Under the pieces are notes generated by a model. It searched no databases. It had not been told where the DNA came from and was given only the letters and a program-made list of their open reading frames with translations. This document shows positions 6,507 to 7,463 of a stretch of DNA of 7,463 bases, piece after piece. The stretch is from Burkholderiales bacterium (GTDB lineage: Bacteria > Pseudomonadota > Gammaproteobacteria > Burkholderiales > Burkholderiaceae_C). The translations under genes were made by a program, and so were the position numbers. How positions within the stretch are numbered: position 1 is the first letter of the stretch; each line of letters opens with the position of its first letter. The stretch spans positions 1 to 7,463 of the forward strand of contig CANJKD010000101.1 of assembly GCA_947474415.1 (NCBI GenBank). The letters are read 5' to 3'.

Positions 6507-7463
6507 GGCTTCCAGCACCCAGGTGTCCTTGGTACCACCGCCCTGTGACGAGTTGACGACCAGCGAGCCTTCCTTCAGCGCCACGCGCGTCAAACCGCCT
6601 GGCACCATCTGCACCTCCTTGCCCGACAGCACGAAAGGCCGCAGGTCGATGTGGCGCGGCGCGACGCCGCTGTCGACGTAGGTCGGGCAGGTCGACAGGC
6701 TGAGCGTGGGCTGTGCGATGTAGCCGCTCGGGTTGGCGAGCAACGCGCCACGGAACGCTTCGATCTCTGCCTTCGTGGACGCCGGGCCGACCAGCATGCC
6801 GTAGCCGCCCGCGCCATGCACTTCCTTGACGACCAGTTCGCCCAGGTGGTCGAGCACGTACTTCAGGTCGTCGGCCTTGCGGCACATGAAGGTCGGCACG
6901 TTGTTCAGACGCGGCTTCTCGCCCAGGTAGAACTCGATCATCTGCGGTACGTAAGGATAAATCGACTTGTCGTCGGCCACTCCCGTGCCGATGGCGTTGC
7001 TCAGCGTCACGTTGCCGGCGCGGTAGGCGCCCAGCAGGCCGGCGCAGCCGAGCGTCGAGTCCTTGCGGAAGGCGAGCGGGTCGAGAAAGTCGTCGTCGAC
7101 GCGGCGGTAGATCACATCGACCCGCTTCGGGCCCTGCGTGGTGCGCATGTAGACGAAGTTGTCTTTCACGAACAGGTCTTGCCCCTCGACCAGCTCGATG
7201 CCCATCTGCTGCGCCAGGAACGCATGCTCGAAGTAGGCGCTGTTGTGCATGCCCGGCGTGAGCACGACGACGGTCGGCTCGTTGACCGACGCGGGTGCCA
7301 CCGAACGCAGCGTTTCGAGCAACAGGTCGGGGTAATGCGCGACCGGCGCGACGCGGTGCTGGCTGAACAGTTCGGGGAACAGCCGCATCATCATCTTGCG
7401 GTCTTCGAGCATGTACGACACGCCCGAAGGCACGCGCAGGTTGTCCTCGAGGACGTAGAACTC
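6504..7463 (-). CDS. Circularly permuted ATP-grasp protein, first paralogue (5' end beyond right edge)
   Basis: The frame is open to the right edge, giving 319 residues that begin [14 protein letters not shown]. The ATG at 7433 is therefore internal, and roughly the first third of a typical 470-490 residue family member is missing. Conserved family blocks visible, numbered from the window edge, are [17 protein letters not shown] (68-84), [11 protein letters not shown] (120-130), [13 protein letters not shown] (150-162), the glycine-rich nucleotide-binding loop [17 protein letters not shown] (211-227), [20 protein letters not shown] (271-290) and the C-terminal [15 protein letters not shown]. 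The predicted activity is ATP-dependent amide-bond formation via an acyl-phosphate; the substrate is unknown. It is the first visible gene of the cluster, followed by alpha-E. Its TGA stop lies in the end of a palindromic element, so its last residue or two may have been altered by an insertion. Confidence 0.94.
   Translation of the reverse strand, partial: EFYVLEDNLRVPSGVSYMLEDRKMMMRLFPELFSQHRVAPVAHYPDLLLETLRSVAPASVNEPTVVVLTPGMHNSAYFEHAFLAQQMGIELVEGQDLFVKDNFVYMRTTQGPKRVDVIYRRVDDDFLDPLAFRKDSTLGCAGLLGAYRAGNVTLSNAIGTGVADDKSIYPYVPQMIEFYLGEKPRLNNVPTFMCRKADDLKYVLDHLGELVVKEVHGAGGYGMLVGPASTKAEIEAFRGALLANPSGYIAQPTLSLSTCPTYVDSGVAPRHIDLRPFVLSGKEVQMVPGGLTRVALKEGSLVVNSSQGGGTKDTWVLEA

Overview
The window holds a GC-rich, tightly packed, co-directional cluster with every supported gene on the minus strand. 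GC content, the family combination and Shine-Dalgarno-type ribosome binding sites suggest a proteobacterium, most likely a betaproteobacterium of the Burkholderiales. That assignment is inference, because no rRNA or other marker gene is present.

In the direction of transcription (right to left) there are four genes. (1) 7463-6504 is the C-terminal two thirds of a circularly permuted ATP-grasp protein, running off the right edge. (2) 6311-5328 is an alpha-E (DUF403) helical protein of 327 residues. (3) 5185-1715 is a 1156-residue fusion of a transglutaminase-like cysteine domain and DUF2126. (4) 1506-1 is a second, divergent circularly permuted ATP-grasp protein with no stop codon in the window, running off the left edge. 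This set matches the ATP-grasp / alpha-E / transglutaminase gene neighbourhoods that comparative genomics has proposed as peptide-forming and peptide-cleaving (amidoligase-type) systems. I know of no established substrate. The simplest reading is that the ATP-grasp enzymes form amide bonds, the transglutaminase-like protein cuts or transfers them, and alpha-E is a helical partner.

The spacers and one gene carry unusual repeat structure. All three intergenic gaps contain a long inverted repeat. The gaps on either side of the transglutaminase gene (1507-1714 and 5186-5327) hold two copies of one repeat family with the same perfect 22-bp arms. The gap between the first ATP-grasp and alpha-E holds an unrelated, roughly 149-bp imperfect palindrome flanked by a 9-bp direct repeat. 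It looks like an inserted miniature element that now supplies the stop codon of the upstream gene. The second ATP-grasp gene contains four in-frame 27-bp tandem units (76-183) that add a charged 9-residue repeat to a loop of the enzyme.

No tRNA, rRNA, CRISPR array, transposase or convincing promoter was seen. The long plus-strand open frames opposite these genes are judged to be shadows of GC-rich coding sequence.
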